Below, piece after piece: positions 1 through 10,750 of a DNA stretch of 64,000 nucleotides (its first letter is position 1; every line of letters begins with the position of its first letter). Source of the DNA: Sanghuangporus weigelae (lineage: Eukaryota; Basidiomycota; Agaricomycetes; Hymenochaetales; Hymenochaetaceae); contig CP137318.1 of the NCBI GenBank assembly GCA_033182465.1, positions 2,976,001 to 3,040,000 of the forward strand, written 5' to 3'. The notes under the pieces were generated by a model that was not told where the DNA came from, ran no database searches, and was given only the letters and a program-made list of their open reading frames with translations. The position numbers and the translations under genes were made by a program.

Positions 1-3000
1 TGACCCAAATTACCTCGTCCGCTTTAAATCTGACAGTACCTATGAGCATACACATACTGTTCCAAAGCGATATTCCCACTCACGTGGCTCCGAAATGGCT
101 GGCCCAGATCAGGTACCGTTGCGCATCGCTTGGAAGTTCACGCCAATGCGATTCGAGGTATGCATGCTGATCCGTCAAGTCTGAAGACTCTTCAGAGACA
201 AGATTAGCTTCGATCTGCTTCAAATCGAACGTCCAGTGGTTATGCTGCCAGTCAAACACAGCCTTTATAGATATGGTGAGATCGAACATTATCCGTGAGC
301 ACCAGATAACTCACTTGATGATGGCGATGAAGCGACGCGAGAAAATTTCGGACGGCGAATGCATTGCCTTGAGAGATTCGGTATACAACACGTGAAAGAT
401 GTACACAATCATCTTTCGGACGACGCAGTGTCCTTGAAACAAGTGAGAGCACGCTAGCTGCGTTCATTGGCTCTAGTGTTATCCATGTGACTCGAGATTT
501 GCTTCCGAAAACTTGTCGCAGACGGTCAAGTTTTGAACTTCCTCAAAATGAGTACTGCGAGTTATCCATAGCGAACAATCCACTTACGATCCTTCTTCCG
601 TACGGACAGAGCCTAAGATGAGCTGGTGAAAAAGATGAATATTTATGACAGGTTACCAGAAAATCGAGCAATTCACCATACGACCCTTAGAATTTGCAAG
701 GGCCTGGATTAAATCAAGGGACCTTGAAAGAACTCAGATCACTATGCAAACGAGATAAATGCGTAAAATATGTACGGTTCGTCCGCTTCATGGAGGTCAT
801 CCAGAAAAAGTGCGAGGAGACGGACGTCCGCTAAAACGGCGAACACCTGCTCCACTAAAGTTTGAAAACGTACGCGTAGCTCAGCTGTTGATAGAAGCTC
901 CAAATCAGGTGTGTTTATGTCTACACCATGCTTTCTGAGCATGTCTTTGAATTCCGGTGCGCCTTGATATAGTAAGGGAGCATTATTCAAGAGTGGTCCT
1001 AGTCTAGTCCGTAAAGTCATTGCGAAACGCTGCATATCAGTCTGAAATATCATCAATTGTCGAAGAACAGAAGAAAGACACTGCAACTGTCAAATAATGA
1101 TTGAAGGAGCTTGAGACGAAGCGAAAGCAGATGTGAAATTCTTACAATGGCAGTGAAGGGGGCGGTCGCCTGAGTTTGAAACTGAGAATTGATTTTACGT
1201 TAGATTTGATCTTGCTTGACGTTGGCTAGAATTCCCACTTTCGCGTGGCCCCAAAGACCATGGGCTGTGGGATAGATTAGTAAGGAGGTAGCGATTCTGG
1301 TATCTCGAGCAACCGTACCTCTCCATTTCGTTTGATTTGTGAGGATTAGAGAACTTTTACCCACGCTACGTCGTACATAAACATAGAAAATCTGTCAATA
1401 TACAATTCATGACGCACCCTGCTGGTCCTGAGATGATGACAGAGCGGGCTATTCCGCGTTCATCAGTATTTTAATCTCACACGCGGGAGTAAGACGCACT
1501 TCCACTTCTCGTGGTACGAGTCTTAGACGCATGCCGAGAACGGCGCCTCTCTAGTCCAAGCGAAGACATCGAGGCAGGACTCCCATCCCGTCCTTGACCA
1601 TGCTTGGTATTTACTGCTCTGGCGGTAGTTTCCGAGATTGCAATGGATCCTACCCCTAAGCTGGCAATAGCGCTAGACGGTGAGTCGCTTACACTGGACA
1701 ACGCCGACTCGCTTCGGTCGTCTCCTGCTTCTATTTGGATAGACATCTCTCCATGGCTCCCGTTATTCGATTGCGACGTTGTAAAGGACTGCCTATGAGA
1801 GCCAAACTGACGAGCATGACTGGAAGCAACTTGACGAATTACGCCACGAATGATTTCTAATTCTTTTTCCCTTCCGAACTAGGATGCCTCAGTTAGGTAG
1901 CAGCGAATACCCGATCCAAGGAGAAACTCACTTACCAACGTATTGGGAATCGTGAATCCCTAAAAGAGAGTTAGTAATCGACACAAATGATGTGTCTAGC
2001 GCATACAATAAACTTGTCATGCATCCCTATCTCAAACGCCGGGATGAGCTGTCCTAGCATAAGCTTGGAACATCAACTTCAACTGTGAAGACTATACCTC
2101 TGCGGACTGCTCGGAAACAGAAGATGATACAGCAGCCAGTAACCTCCGTTGACAATCAAGAAGATCTATCTTTAGCCCATAAGCACTATTATATCGAGCA
2201 TCAGGATTTTTTGAAAGAAGCTGATTGACTTATTAGTTGAAGATAAAATCGGAGGCAAAATGTTCACTTTACCCTCTCAATTATCTGGGCAACAACCTGA
2301 GGAATATCCCTTCTAAACTCGTGCACGGGCATGGGACGCCTTTGCGCGATAGCGTGCAGTATTTCTGTCGGGCTTCCCTCGAACGGCATTTGTCCTTGAC
2401 CAACCAATAAAGTCCAAAATAGTATACCTGAACAGCAGCAGAAAGAAGAGAGTGGAGCAATCAGCCCAGAGACAGAATATCTAACTTGACAATAAATACC
2501 CAATGAATACAAGTCAGTTCGGTGATCTTCGTGAGACGTTTCGACACTTCCTGTCTGTTCTGGAGCAAGGTAACAAAGCGCCTCTTTTACTTTGCGCTTT
2601 GAGAGCTCTTCGAGAGTATCCGCCGCGATCACAAGAGCTGAAGGACCACCTAACTGCTCGAGGGAAATTGATCGGTTTCCGAAGTGAGCGAAGCGTACCA
2701 GGCCCGAATGGCCATTGAGGTGGAAAGCATTGGCCCGCACTTCCCTGTGAATGATGCCTTGCCTGAGGCTTGTACGTCAATGATATACCATCTTATATTG
2801 AAGAGAAGCACTTGCTTATGAACTAGCTCCAGACAATGTGTTGATTGTACGGCGAATCTGGATAGGATGCACGATAGTCAATGTCTCAGATAGTGGATAG
2901 CATGGCGCACACTTACTCTAAGAACGAGGCCAAATCCATGGCGCTGTAATAACCGAGATCTCCTTGCTGTGAGCCCGTTTCATTATCATTATCACTTGAT

Positions 3001-3754
3001 GTTGCGTATTCTTGTCCTTCGCTACTCGAGGAAGCATGCGTTTCCGGCGTCTTTGCGAGAAGCAGCTCGTTGACTTTCGATGCAGGGAAATAGCGCCCAA
3101 GTTCGTTCGGACCAGGATGAGCCATCAACAAAACGACGCAGTCTCCACTTTCTCTATAAGTAGAAGGTGAGACAGAGCCGATCGAGTGGTATGCACGGAC
3201 AAGCAGACCGACCTCGGCAGTGTCATAAGCTCAACTACCCGTAGAACAATGCTCGTAGCTTCCGGGTTATTTGACAGCTGGTCCAGTCTGAAACATGAGA
3301 GAACATCATGAGGATTCCGGCAACTCATTGGCCATGTCTGTGCTTACATGTGCGCCTCGCGTTCCTATGCGAATTTGTTGTGGCATTGATCAACAATTCT
3401 GATCGACCAAAAATCCATAAAATGACACTCACAAGACAAATTGCCCCACTGCCCGACTGATGGCCGATTTAAGTCTGACGGAATGCGGTAGACTTCAGGA
3501 CACGGATACTCACAGCTGGCGCAATCTTTGCCAATACACTCTGACCATCTCTGAGGTCAACCCCTACAGACAAAAGAGTCTGAGAACCAGTATCAGCCCA
3601 TTCTATAGCCTGTATAGAGGGTTCATGAGTTATGCATACGTTCAAGCGGTAAACAGAACAAGCTTACAGTTTCGAATACGTAACCAGGTATCGCCAGGTG
3701 ACTATCTCTGAAGAAGAGGTTTGGAAGGACAGGCTGCACCAATTTCCTTCTCAT
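1..3754 (-). CDS. Hybrid histidine kinase with N-terminal pseudokinase and AAA domains, group X type (3' part outside window)
   Basis: This is the amino-terminal part of a large sensor kinase; the reading continues past the left edge. The order is a Ser/Thr protein-kinase-like domain (about 3.7-2.2 kb), then a P-loop ATPase domain. The Walker A motif GPAGVGKSS is split by an intron near 1350-1430. The Walker B motif LFLDDLHEAD lies near 780-810, and a post-ATPase helical segment (LPSDAQRYLIWASHFG) lies at 80-290. I start it at the ATG of MRRKLVQPVLPN (3754) because that frame runs straight into IPGYVFET, the usual beginning of this kinase domain. The kinase core looks inactive: HRD reads HRE (2741-2749) and DFG reads HFG (2678-2686), although LAPEQTG is kept. 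In fungi such proteins (S. pombe Mak2/Mak3) continue into GAF, histidine kinase and receiver domains. That part is inferred, not seen. At least six introns are present. Confidence 0.85.
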
Positions 3755-4209
3755 TGGAAATGCAAAAAAAGCACAAGTTCTGCAAGCGAGCGAGGCTCAG
3801 TGCGTGCGTGCGGAGCGCAATCTCGATTGACTGCCTGTAGTCTTGGATGAAATGCCCAGGTAGCTCCAGCGACAAGAGAAAGGAAAGTGAACGACCATTT
3901 ACGGGACGATACTCAGGGTGCATCATCTGACGGCGATACGGAGGCATTTGAAATGAGACAATCGATGACGTCTTGCTCTACCATCTGGAACTACTCACAC
4001 TGATATTAAACTACTCAAACTTTTTCCGCGGTACTAACTAGTACCATTAATTATTGTAATATTCTTCGTACTTGGGTACTATATTCGTGAACAAAATGGA
4101 ATTCTCTGATCAGAAATGTAATATTACAAAGGATCAACATAAACGTAAGCATTCAGAACAAGCACCATTCATTCGAAAAAGACAGAATTTTAAGGAATCA
4201 GCAGGAACC
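3755..4209. other. Intergenic: histidine kinase promoter side and SUB2 3' flank
   Basis: No gene is seen. The stretch is AT-rich and holds two inverted repeats. One is the near-palindrome GGTACTA-AC-TAGTACC at about 4030-4045. The other is a 10-bp pair, TTGTAATATT (4054-4063) and AATATTACAA (4120-4129). They lie between the end of SUB2 and the start of the histidine kinase, so they could be transcript-end hairpins of SUB2, promoter elements, or remains of a small transposable element. Confidence 0.5.
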
Positions 4210-6239
4210 TCAGGAAGTCACTGGTAAACCAACTCAGTACACGCACTCTGTTGAACAAATTTCGAATGTAACTTACTGTAGCTAGCAGCATCAATTTTTT
4301 CAGGCAGTTCCGGCACTGCGACCTCGAATCTCGCCTGAATCTGACTCATGACCGTTTGGTCCGCTTCCGAGGACACAAAGGTGATGGCCAAACCTTTCGT
4401 GCCAAAACGACCAGCGCGTCTATTGACAGCGACTCATGAGCAATAGGACACAAATAGCCTAAAGGTAGACTCACCCGACACGGTGAAGGTAGCTGTCAGC
4501 ATCTGGCGGGCAGTCGTAGTTGATAACGATGTTGACACGCTCGACATCAATGCCACGCCCGAAGATGTCAGTAGCTACCAGAATTCGCTTCTCAAAGGCC
4601 TTGAAGGCGGTGTACCGATTAATTCTACGGAATAAGCCGCAATGAGTGATCAAGTCTACGCCTTAAAATGATTGAACTTGGTACGTACCGTTCTTCCTGC
4701 GCGAGACCCGAGTGAATACTAATACTTGGGAAGTTGCAGGACTGCAGCAATTTATCCAGCTCGATTGCACGAGCTACGGACTTAACGAAAATTACCACCT
4801 GGAGCCACAGTGAGCGAACAAAGGAAGCAACAGAAAATGAGCAAGCATGCCTGATTGAATTCCAACGAGTCGAGCAATTCATTGAGCTTCCTATTCTTCT
4901 GAACTTCTTCCAGCTTGACATAATGTTGCTGCAAGCCGTGTAGCGTAAGCTTCGTCTCGTCGTCTACGAAAATTTCAAGTGGCTGTGATGCGTGTAAGAC
5001 AATGGAGGAAAGACTAAAGAAGTTTGCTCACGTTCGCCATGAATTTCTTGCAGGTCACTCGAATATCCTTCGACAAGGTCGCAGAGAACATCATAACTTG
5101 CTTTTGGTGTGGAGTCACGCGAAAGATCTCTTGAACGTCGCGGCGCATGTCTGCAGGTTGGCCGAAAACATGAGATAAAGTGTCCAAATCGCGAAAGAAG
5201 TAGAAAAGGGGGAGGTAATAATCAAATCGCTCGACTGCAACCCTGTAACCCACAAGTCCTCTGACAGCAGCATCTCTTTGCTTCAAACACTCAACAGACA
5301 TCATACTCGGACGATGACACGCAGTGACAGCGCACGCAGTCAATGACGGCTTCTGAAGGCGAGTCGACTCCGAGTTGCCCACTGCGACATAGCAGGAATG
5401 CAGTAGAAGAGTACATGCAGGCCACGACAGGTCGCAAACGATGCCACCAAAATACAGAAAAGGGTAGTGGGCCGAAATTTCGCGGGACTAACCGAGTTGT
5501 TCGAGCATTTTATCGCACTCATCGAGAACGAAATGTTTCACATGAGAAAGGTTGATGATTTTGTCCCTAGCGAGAGCGTTGAGGCGACCAGGAGTTGCCA
5601 CTACGATATGCGGACACTTGGTCTTATCCTTCAGAATCTCGGCATCTTTCTGGATAGGCGTGCCACCGTAAAATGTAGCAATGCGAACATCGGGCATGTA
5701 CTTGGCGAAGCGGTTGTACTCGTTTCTTATTTGAAATGCCAGCTCCCTAGTATGGCAAAGAACGAGGACGGTAACCTCTCCCGTGCTTGGTTCCACCTGT
5801 TGAAGTGTTGCCAGCACGAAGACTGCGGTCTTTCCGTGTCCTGACTTCGCTTGACAGAGAACATCCATTCCAAGAATAGCCTGCGGGATACATTCTTGTT
5901 GAACTATAGCGAACGGAGATCAGCAATCTCTTTTACCGAAAGAAAAAACATAATAGGAGTCTATTCACCTTCCGAAGGATGTTCGAAACCGAGGTCGCTG
6001 ATGGCACGAAGCAACTCGGCTTTCAAAAGGAAATCCCTGAAAAAATGAACGCTCAGATACAGTTGTTCATCAGCAGTAGCAGCAATTTACCTGAAGCCCG
6101 TCGAGTGAATACCAGAGAAGTTTTTCTTCTCCTTCTCGTCACCGTCAGCTGTTCCCGTGGCTCCGTTCGCACCATTAGTAATCACGTCCTGTTCATCCTC
6201 GAAGTCGATGAGTTCTTCAGTGTTATCGTGACTGGTCAT
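4210..6239 (-). CDS. SUB2: ATP-dependent RNA helicase SUB2 (UAP56), TREX mRNA export and splicing
   Basis: This is a DEAD-box helicase of the SUB2/UAP56 group, which acts in spliceosome assembly and hands mRNA to the nuclear export machinery as part of TREX. It begins [17 protein letters not shown], an acidic start typical of the group. Motif I is [12 protein letters not shown], motif II is the family-diagnostic DECD ([13 protein letters not shown]), motif III is SAT ([12 protein letters not shown]), and the C-terminal RecA domain carries the RIDVER-like and HRVGRAGRFG motifs. The likely C terminus is [13 protein letters not shown]. The last three residues and the stop come from an 11-nt terminal exon (4210-4220), inferred by splicing GTAAGT...CCAG. 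The residue after SG in motif I is His; it is usually Met in close relatives as I recall them. At least seven introns. The gene is tandem with the carrier gene upstream. Confidence 0.95.
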
Positions 6240-6560
6240 TGCTGATTTGTTGGGTTCACGAAGAAAGTGGAAGAGGCAAAAAGTTGTTGAGAACGATGTG
6301 AAAGACACAGTGACGAGTCAGGAGGCTGAACGTAACGGCGCCGGTGTTGTGACTGCTTATGTAATGCATATTTTCAGCTTGGCCAAATATTTATGGCTCA
6401 AAGTGCCAGTCACTGAAAATTGAATGATTCTATTGCAAGTAAGAATGTGCTTTGTCGAAGGAAGAAAAGCGCGGAAGTTCAGGACTATTAAGTTTGATAA
6501 CATCTATTCCAAAATCAGAGGTACCTATGGCCCCTTGGCACTACAGGCCTAGTAGCTCTG
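6240..6560. promoter_or_regulatory. Intergenic: SUB2 promoter region
   Basis: The 321 bases lie between the stop of the carrier gene and the SUB2 start. On the minus strand an AT-rich element CCATAAATATTTGG sits at about 6383-6396, roughly 150 bp before the SUB2 ATG, followed by a pyrimidine-rich leader. No gene is seen. Confidence 0.35.
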
Positions 6561-7868
6561 CTATGTTTTCCACAGTCTCTTCAATTGCTGATCAAAAAAA
6601 TTGTTAGGATGTTATACCACTTTCTAGAAAAAGTAGCGATTCCTCACCTCGTAGAATACAAAGAGAAAGACTGTGTTGGGACCGAGTCGAATGAAGGCAG
6701 GTGTCCATCCCTTGAAAAGGAATCGGGGACCTTCGTCTCTGAGAGATTTGAGGAAGACTTCAATCGGATTTGTGTCATGAGACTAATGATTCTTTCTAGC
6801 ATATCTGAGTCGTCATGAAGGGACGTTGTCTTGCTTACCACAGACATCAGTCTGGACTTCATCACATCAAAAGGTGCACAGATCGCTTGGAAGAATGGTC
6901 AATGAAAGAAAATTCCTTGTAAAATAGAACACACTTGTAGCGACAAAACCTGCACTGACACTAGCAGTGCAATGCAAGCCGATACCATCATGGAATTGAT
7001 AATCCAGAATAGGTAGGCGATGATCAAGCAGATGTTGCTTGAAAAAATCATATCTACAACAATTTTATGGATAAGAACCAGAACCTATCGTAGGTTAGTC
7101 GGCTAGAAATACTTACGACCCGACCTGGGAAACCTGAAAAACATGCATGTGCCGACTTAAAACAATATGCTAAGGAATGCTCACGTTCATTAAGATTGCT
7201 CTAGTCTTCGTAACATTTAGTAATAAACGGAAAAATAGAATAAAGTGCTTACTGTATTTGTTCCGAGCCCTCTAAACAAGCCTTTAAATCCTTCTTGCTT
7301 CACCAAGCCCACTAATCCGCTCAAAGCATTGGAATAACCAAAACGTTCACTTGGATGACGCAGTTGATCAGTCGTCATTCGTACAAGAAGAATATCTGCC
7401 ACCAAACGAGCAGTCAGAACAAAGTGTGATTATCCGCGGCATGACCTACCCGCAGGATTTCCGGCAATGCCTCCTAGACCTCCTGCTAACCCAGCAGAGA
7501 AAAGAAGTTGTCCAGTGGTCGCAACGCTATTGCCGGCCAAATACCTCTTGATCTCATCGTAGCTCCCAAGGCGTACCAGCGAATAAGACATTTGGCGCAT
7601 TATCGATGCCGAAAGTCCTGTATAGAGACTTCGAATACCAGCGTCTGTGATAGCTACTCGGAGAACATGGAGAGTCGATGGAGGTCTGGATCCTGAGAAT
7701 CGATTTGCCAATGTCTGCATCCGACTTCAGACGCATCTTGAGCATCTCTGCAGAAAGGGAGTAAATTAGCGGCACATACACTTTAGTCAAGTCTAGAGGA
7801 TGTGTGCAACATGCAGCCATCGATGCCGCAACACCTCCAAGCCAGAATGGGTATTGTGATTTTGTCAT
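6561..7868 (-). CDS. Mitochondrial carrier, dicarboxylate transporter (DIC1-like)
   Basis: This is a member of the SLC25 mitochondrial carrier family, with six membrane helices in the inner membrane. It starts MTKSQYPFWLGGVAASMAAC, immediately followed by the first carrier signature (THPLDLTKV, the P-x-D/E motif). The second repeat is seen at NPADILLVRMTTDQLR and the third at CAPFDVMKSRLMS. The phrases YSLVRLGSYDEIK and GLFRGLGTNTVR match the dicarboxylate carrier branch, which exchanges malate or succinate for phosphate. The final exon gives QLKRLWKT after a short intron, so the protein ends at 6561. Length, about 300 residues, is normal for the family. The exact substrate is inferred from resemblance only; an oxaloacetate or uncoupling-protein-like carrier is the main alternative. 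Several introns, one within each repeat. Confidence 0.85.
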
Positions 7869-8176
7869 GTCTAATATCTACGGCCTCTAGGGCTTTTATG
7901 GCTCTATTGAAAGCAGGAGTGAACGAGAGCGCTGCCAGAAAAACCTAACGGCGCCGACGTCGCATGGGAGATAGAACGATGGTATTGGTCTGAGAGGGGA
8001 TGAATAACTTTTTATCCGTGCCGGCATTTCGGCTATTGAAGGACTGACTGATGACGAATCATGACGAAGCAACGCTAAATAACTTGTATATGACAGTTAT
8101 GAATTATAATAACAAATCAGAGTAGACCATGGGAATATGATTATCCCCCAACAATTCAGTTCGTTCAACGATCTAA
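7869..8176. other. Intergenic: carrier promoter and galactanase 3' flank
   Basis: 308 bases between two minus-strand genes. The part near 8060-8160 is AT-rich. No open frame, RNA gene or repeat was recognised. Confidence 0.4.
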
Positions 8177-10301
8177 TTAGCCCTGCCGATACACGATAAT
8201 CTTATCCAGATCAGCAGCATAATCTGAATGGACTGTAAGAGTACCGAAACTATATGCCAAAGGAAAGTAGACTCACTGCTTTGGCCAGCTGAGAAGGTCA
8301 AAGAGTTGGCACCACTGTTCAACGTCAATTTGACAGGTACGCTGAGAATAACATTTCCACCACCCGTATCGGGTTGATCGACGATCGTGCCAGGCCCACC
8401 GTTTACACTTCATTGACATGAGAAAACATTTGCGTCACGAAATGGAAGATAATACCTGACAGTCGTATTTCGCCAAGTCGAGTCACCGTTTGCATAGTAT
8501 AATGCGATCCATTGTTCTTGACCATTCCCTTGCACATTGTTGATAGTCACAGACCCACCGTTGCCTTGAGTCGTTTTGAAGAAGTGAGTCGCAATACTAC
8601 CATCAGGCAAGTTTCTCAAGCGTACCAAGGTATCCCACAGCCTGCCCTCCAGAGAACGATGACCCGCTGAGGATGGTCGCACTGCCGGAAATTGTGCCCG
8701 CCTCCGCTTCATACGTAGTACCAGAAGCAACAGTATAGGTCCCAGCACTGACATCGACGCTCCATACATCGGCAAGGACAATTCGAGGAGAACCGGTTGA
8801 GAAATCTAGAGGATACCAAATGTAGCGACTACTTCCGAGTAAAGATGGCCTCCACCGGTCGCCCATGTAAATGGCATTTGAGCCCAAAGGCAGATCGAAG
8901 GCGTTCTGAGAGAAATACGTCCTCGTGCTAGCAGGTGCAATATCTGCTTGCGCAGACCAAGGACCGGAAAGAGACTAATTCGCAAGTCACAAAGACGTCA
9001 AAAAAAGGCGTGTTGACTCAAGTCCAGCGGTTACAGATCTTACCGAAGACTGGAAAAATTTGTTCGGATTAGGATTCCATCCACTTGTGTGAGATGCAAT
9101 CAGATAGAAAACCTGCAAAATGAATGTCAATTATCTATACACACAGAACAAGAGCGGCGAAGGTAGCATACGTTGTCGCGTTTCACAATACCAGGTGCTT
9201 CCAGCGTGGATCCTATCCCAAAAAGCCCGTTGAGGATTTAATCAATGAAGTGAAATCAAACAAACCGTTAAGCTGAGAGACTATGGCGGTAACATTGTAA
9301 TAATTAGAATCCATGCGAGCAATCTTGAAGTTCTGGTTGTTGTCGGATGCATACAGGAGATACGCCGTTTCTTCGGACAATTCATTAAGACCACTTTTAG
9401 AACAAACGAACATACCGTACCATCGGCTTGCATTAAGACTCGCTCAGATGTTTGTAATATTACTATAAGCGTACGGTCGCTCACTGTCAACGAATAGCCC
9501 CATGTCCCTTGAGTCTGCACCGAGTGGTTTCCAGCTTCCCTTATATGCATATGGTCCTAGGGGCCGCGTGAGCATAATAAATATTTGACATAGAAAGCCT
9601 ACGAAAACGAGAACAGACCGCATGGTGTCTCCGCAGTCGCCATTCCGACCATTGCGGCCCCATAACTTTTGCTAAAATTAGATCGAAGCTGAAAACTTAT
9701 CATTCAAATACGCACTTGGAAGTGTCTGAGTGGAACCACATAACATATTCTTGATTCTGTGTACGTAGAAGTGTTGAGCTGATGCGCAATCGCGTAACCA
9801 AGCGAAATAACCTTCTGGTTAAACATGACTGTCAAACGGAGCGTCAGATGGGTAAAACGTAGTCCTATACGATGCCAATCACCTTTTGGCCGTTCGACAA
9901 TATTGGAATTGGATATCATAGTTCCCGAAACGGGCGTGAGTGCATTGTTCTGGCGTGACCAGTTGACAAGGTCTGAGGACTACGGTGCCTGATAAGAACC
10001 AAGCCACCTCTCTCTTTCGTCACACGGATGAACTCACTGCGTAGCATGACACAGCAGAAAACAATGCACTGTTTGCAGATTTGTCTTCACCGAACCAGTA
10101 GTAAGTAGAGCCGACCTGAAAACGAGATCAATACACGCAAGAAGTGCAACCTCTGGTAATCACCTTCAAGATGCCGGCACCGTGCGCCTGTATGACATCA
10201 CCGCTTGTATCTGTCCACGCAGCACCAGGAACGATCACAGTTTCTGCTGAGACCAGAGCAGCACAAGCAGACAGAGCAGACAGGACAAAGTGAGGAAACA
10301 T
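8177..10301 (-). CDS. Secreted exo-beta-1,3-galactanase, GH43 (subfamily 24 type) with CBM35
   Basis: This is a predicted extracellular enzyme that trims galactose from beta-1,3-galactan chains of arabinogalactan proteins. It opens with a signal peptide (MFPHFVLSALSACAALVSA). The catalytic five-bladed propeller follows, with QAHGAGILKVGSTYYWFGED, SNIVERPK, EYVMWFHSDTSKY and AYLLYASDNNQNFKIARM. A C-terminal carbohydrate-binding module of family 35 then begins YEAEAGTISGSATI and ends DLDKIIVYRQG. This domain order matches the galactanase of the white-rot fungus Phanerochaete chrysosporium. The ATG at 10301 is used; the in-frame codon upstream is TTG. Many short introns (about ten) are spread through it. 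The carrier lies downstream and ROK1 is divergent upstream. Loss of a repeat or binding module is not apparent. Confidence 0.88.
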
Positions 10302-10750
10302 GACCGATTGCCACGTCAAAGTAGGCGAAATACCGACTCATTTTATACTCTGAAATTAGCCCCGTAGAGAAGCAGTGCGAAATAGTCGGAAAATCTGCCC
10401 TTCAGAGCTGTCGACGGCTTAAGAATTCCTTCCCTGTAAATCTCTTCCCGTGATATGGAGAGCTTCAAGGCAATAAGTTGAATAACTCGCAACTTTAGTC
10501 AATGCATTAGCAGGCCCGGTTAATGAAGGTAATAGAGGGTCATATGGATGGCTACACATTAGAACGGGATGGTCAGCCAGGAAATCAGTGGCTACGTAGC
10601 CAAGGTATATTCTGAGATATTAAAGAAAGAACAATGAAACAACGGCCCGGCCACGACAGATCCTTCTTCACCACTTTAAGATCTTCATCACGTGCACTTA
10701 CGGTACCACACTCTCAAATTTCCACCGGTCCGGTGCTCTCAATCGAAGCG
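10302..10750. promoter_or_regulatory. Divergent promoter region between galactanase and ROK1
   Basis: 449 bases separate two divergently transcribed genes. No coding sequence was recognised. The galactanase side has a clear TATA box (separate entry); the ROK1 side shows none. Confidence 0.45.
10341..10347 (-). promoter_or_regulatory. TATA box of the galactanase gene
   Basis: TATAAAA on the minus strand, about 40 bp before the galactanase ATG, inside AGAGTATAAAATGAG. A strong TATA so close to the start suits an inducible secreted-enzyme gene and implies a very short leader. Position and motif are seen; function is inferred. Confidence 0.5.
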
